The notes under the pieces are model-generated. The model was given only the letters and a program-made list of their open reading frames with translations, searched no databases and was not told where the DNA came from. A DNA stretch of 5,707 bases from PNMQ01 sp964478775 (GTDB lineage Bacteria; Pseudomonadota; Alphaproteobacteria; Paracaedibacterales; CAIOTO01). Within the stretch, counting starts at the first letter, position 1, and each line of letters begins with the position of its first letter. Made by a program: the position numbers and the translations under genes. Positions 5,016 through 5,707 of this stretch are shown one piece after another. The stretch lies in assembly GCA_964478775.1 (NCBI GenBank), contig CAYZJC010000048.1:1-5707 (forward strand), given 5' to 3'.

Positions 5016-5358
5016 CTTCAGGATCTTTGGAAGAGTGAACTTTAACCTTTTTGGTTTCACTTTTGCTTGCGTCAAGGCGTTTTTTTTCTCTTCGAAATCG
5101 CTTAAGCTCAATGGCACCTCTCTCTTTCCACCGCTTTATCTGAGCGTCATTTTTAGCAGAGGAATTATCATGTTTGGCGTGATCAATGGTGATAGCGATG
5201 GATCCAATGAGGACATCAAGATCCACCTTTAAAGGATCTAGGGTGGATACAATTTCTACAAATTCTTAAATAAAAAGTATTTTAAGTGATTCTTCTTCTC
5301 TTTGAAGTTCTGCTCTTTTCTTTTGAATTTCTTCAAGTTTTTTTAACGTAGCTGACAT
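4978..5358 (-). pseudogene. traC: TraC-like conjugal transfer protein, interrupted by a stop
   Basis: Read from ATG 5356-5358 the frame gives 'MSATLKKLEEIQKKRAELQR' and 'EEESLKILFI', then a TAA (5266-5268), and continues without a shift as 'EFVEIVSTLDPLKVDLDVLI' to a natural stop at 4978-4980, 126 codons in all. The coiled-coil start and position directly before traD match TraC-like accessory proteins of Ti-type transfer systems. One C-to-T change (CAA to TAA) would explain the break. The second half could still be made from the GTG at 5226 (82 residues, very basic tail 'RFRREKKRLDASKSETKKVK'), but AAAGG there lies too close to the GTG. Product probably truncated or lost; traC identity is from context and general features more than from a decisive motif. 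Confidence 0.65.
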
Positions 5359-5388
5359 TTTTTTTAATTCTTTCTAAAGGGGAGGGGG

Positions 5389-5445
5389 GCATGATGAGGT
5401 ATTTAATTGCAAACGCAATTTTGCAATTAAAGATGCATGATGAGG
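5389..5445. repeat. 12-bp inverted repeat flanked by 11-bp direct repeats
   Basis: TTTAATTGCAAA (5402-5413) and TTTGCAATTAAA (5420-5431) form a perfect 12-bp inverted repeat with a 6-base loop (CGCAAT). On each side lies GCATGATGAGG (5389-5399 and 5435-5445), an exact 11-bp direct repeat. The block is about 30 bases upstream of traC on its strand. In Ti-type plasmids oriT lies just upstream of traC, so this may be an operator of the tra operon or part of oriT. It could also be a tiny inserted element with an 11-bp target duplication. Confidence 0.55.
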
Positions 5446-5483
5446 GGATTCCTTTGATGATAAACAAAGAAAAAATAGGATAA
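5391..5483 (+). CDS. Possible 30-residue small ORF
   Basis: ATG at 5391 follows a strong AAAGGGGAGGGG Shine-Dalgarno-like run (from 5377) at good spacing, and the frame encodes 30 residues ('MMRYLIANAILQLKMHDEGI' then 'PLMINKEKIG') before TAA. It covers the inverted repeat described at 5389-5445, so its sequence may reflect that structure rather than protein selection. It could be the start of a gene truncated by decay, divergent to traC. Function unknown. Confidence 0.2.
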   Translation: MMRYLIANAILQLKMHDEGIPLMINKEKIG

Positions 5484-5707
5484 GAAAACAGCTTGAGAGT
5501 ATTGTGCGCATGCTTCATTATTCCTTTTTTTTGATGAATGTGAATGTTTATATCCATGACTTAGTTTAACATTTTTTTAAGCGTTTAAAAGACCGTTGTT
5601 GGTGCCCTATTTAGCGTGTTTTAGGGTATATGTTTTTGAGGGCTAGGGAGGTTAGGGCGGACTTTTTTCTTACATGAGTGTGTTAGCGCGCAGCGCTTTT
5701 TGAGTGG
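5484..5707. other. Non-coding tail with no supportable gene
   Basis: No convincing reading frame on either strand. It holds an imperfect dyad CCCTA (5605-5609) / TAGGG (5622-5626), four GGG tracts between 5624 and 5657, and a small GC hairpin near the end. In Ti-type layouts the region beyond traC leads to oriT and the divergent traA relaxase gene, so oriT could lie here, but I could not recognise a known nick-site sequence. Confidence 0.4.
5685..5701 (+). terminator. Weak terminator-like hairpin
   Basis: AGCGC (5685-5689), loop GCA, GCGCT (5693-5697), followed by a T-run through 5701. The 5-bp stem is short for a rho-independent terminator. It resembles the hairpin at 1465-1477 and may instead be a dispersed repeat. 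Confidence 0.3.

Noticed and set aside
5016..5117. GTG-initiated N-terminal extension of TraD
   Set aside because: It would overlap traC by 140 bases and the GAGAGAG run abuts the GTG; the added segment is just traC in another frame.
5333..5557. 74-residue minus-strand frame
   Set aside because: It overlaps the traC start in another frame and crosses the inverted repeat; composition looks random.

Overview
The window is AT-rich, has short degraded genes between intact ones, and carries Ti-plasmid-type conjugation genes (traC and traD) beside Fic-domain genes. This mix suggests an accessory or plasmid-derived region of a low-GC alphaproteobacterium. Bartonella is my best guess from base composition and gene content, but no marker here proves the genus.

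Layout. Bases 29-646 encode an Imm11/DUF1629-type immunity protein whose toxin partner is not visible. It is followed directly by a decayed IS3-family transposase (about 647-1419). That remnant keeps the end of OrfA, the OrfB helix-turn-helix region and the OrfB C-terminus, but the stretch that should hold the DDE catalytic core is deleted. Bases 1420-1852 hold a GC-rich hairpin and two small overlapping reading frames that look like debris of another operon. A consensus-like -10 box and a small stem-loop lead into an intact class II (self-inhibited) Fic protein with an N-terminal DUF4172 module and a C-terminal winged helix (1964-3073).

Bases 3074-3602 contain no confident gene but are dense in signals: a small minus-strand reading frame, two 26-bp dyads exactly 40 bp apart, paired direct repeats, and a perfect palindrome over a likely promoter. 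Next come two overlapping genes, mobile mystery protein A (HTH, 3603-4076) and mobile mystery protein B (Fic, 4060-4632). An exact 19-bp repeat occurs three times (3174, 3452, 4648); the last two copies bracket the A/B pair.

On the minus strand, traD (4677-5015) follows a traC-like gene (4978-5358) that is interrupted by one in-frame stop. Upstream of traC lies a perfect 12-bp inverted repeat flanked by 11-bp direct repeats, a candidate operator or oriT-related site. The remaining 3' end is non-coding as far as I can see.

How it fits together. The region looks like a plasmid or integrated conjugative-element scaffold in decay (IS remnant, broken traC) that still carries intact addiction-like or defence-like cargo. 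The most interesting unit is the A/B pair. Protein A is an HTH regulator that also contains TMALEN, a match to the [S/T]xxxE[G/N] motif by which antitoxins block Fic enzymes, and protein B is the Fic enzyme. This would make A both transcriptional repressor and enzyme inhibitor; that is an inference.
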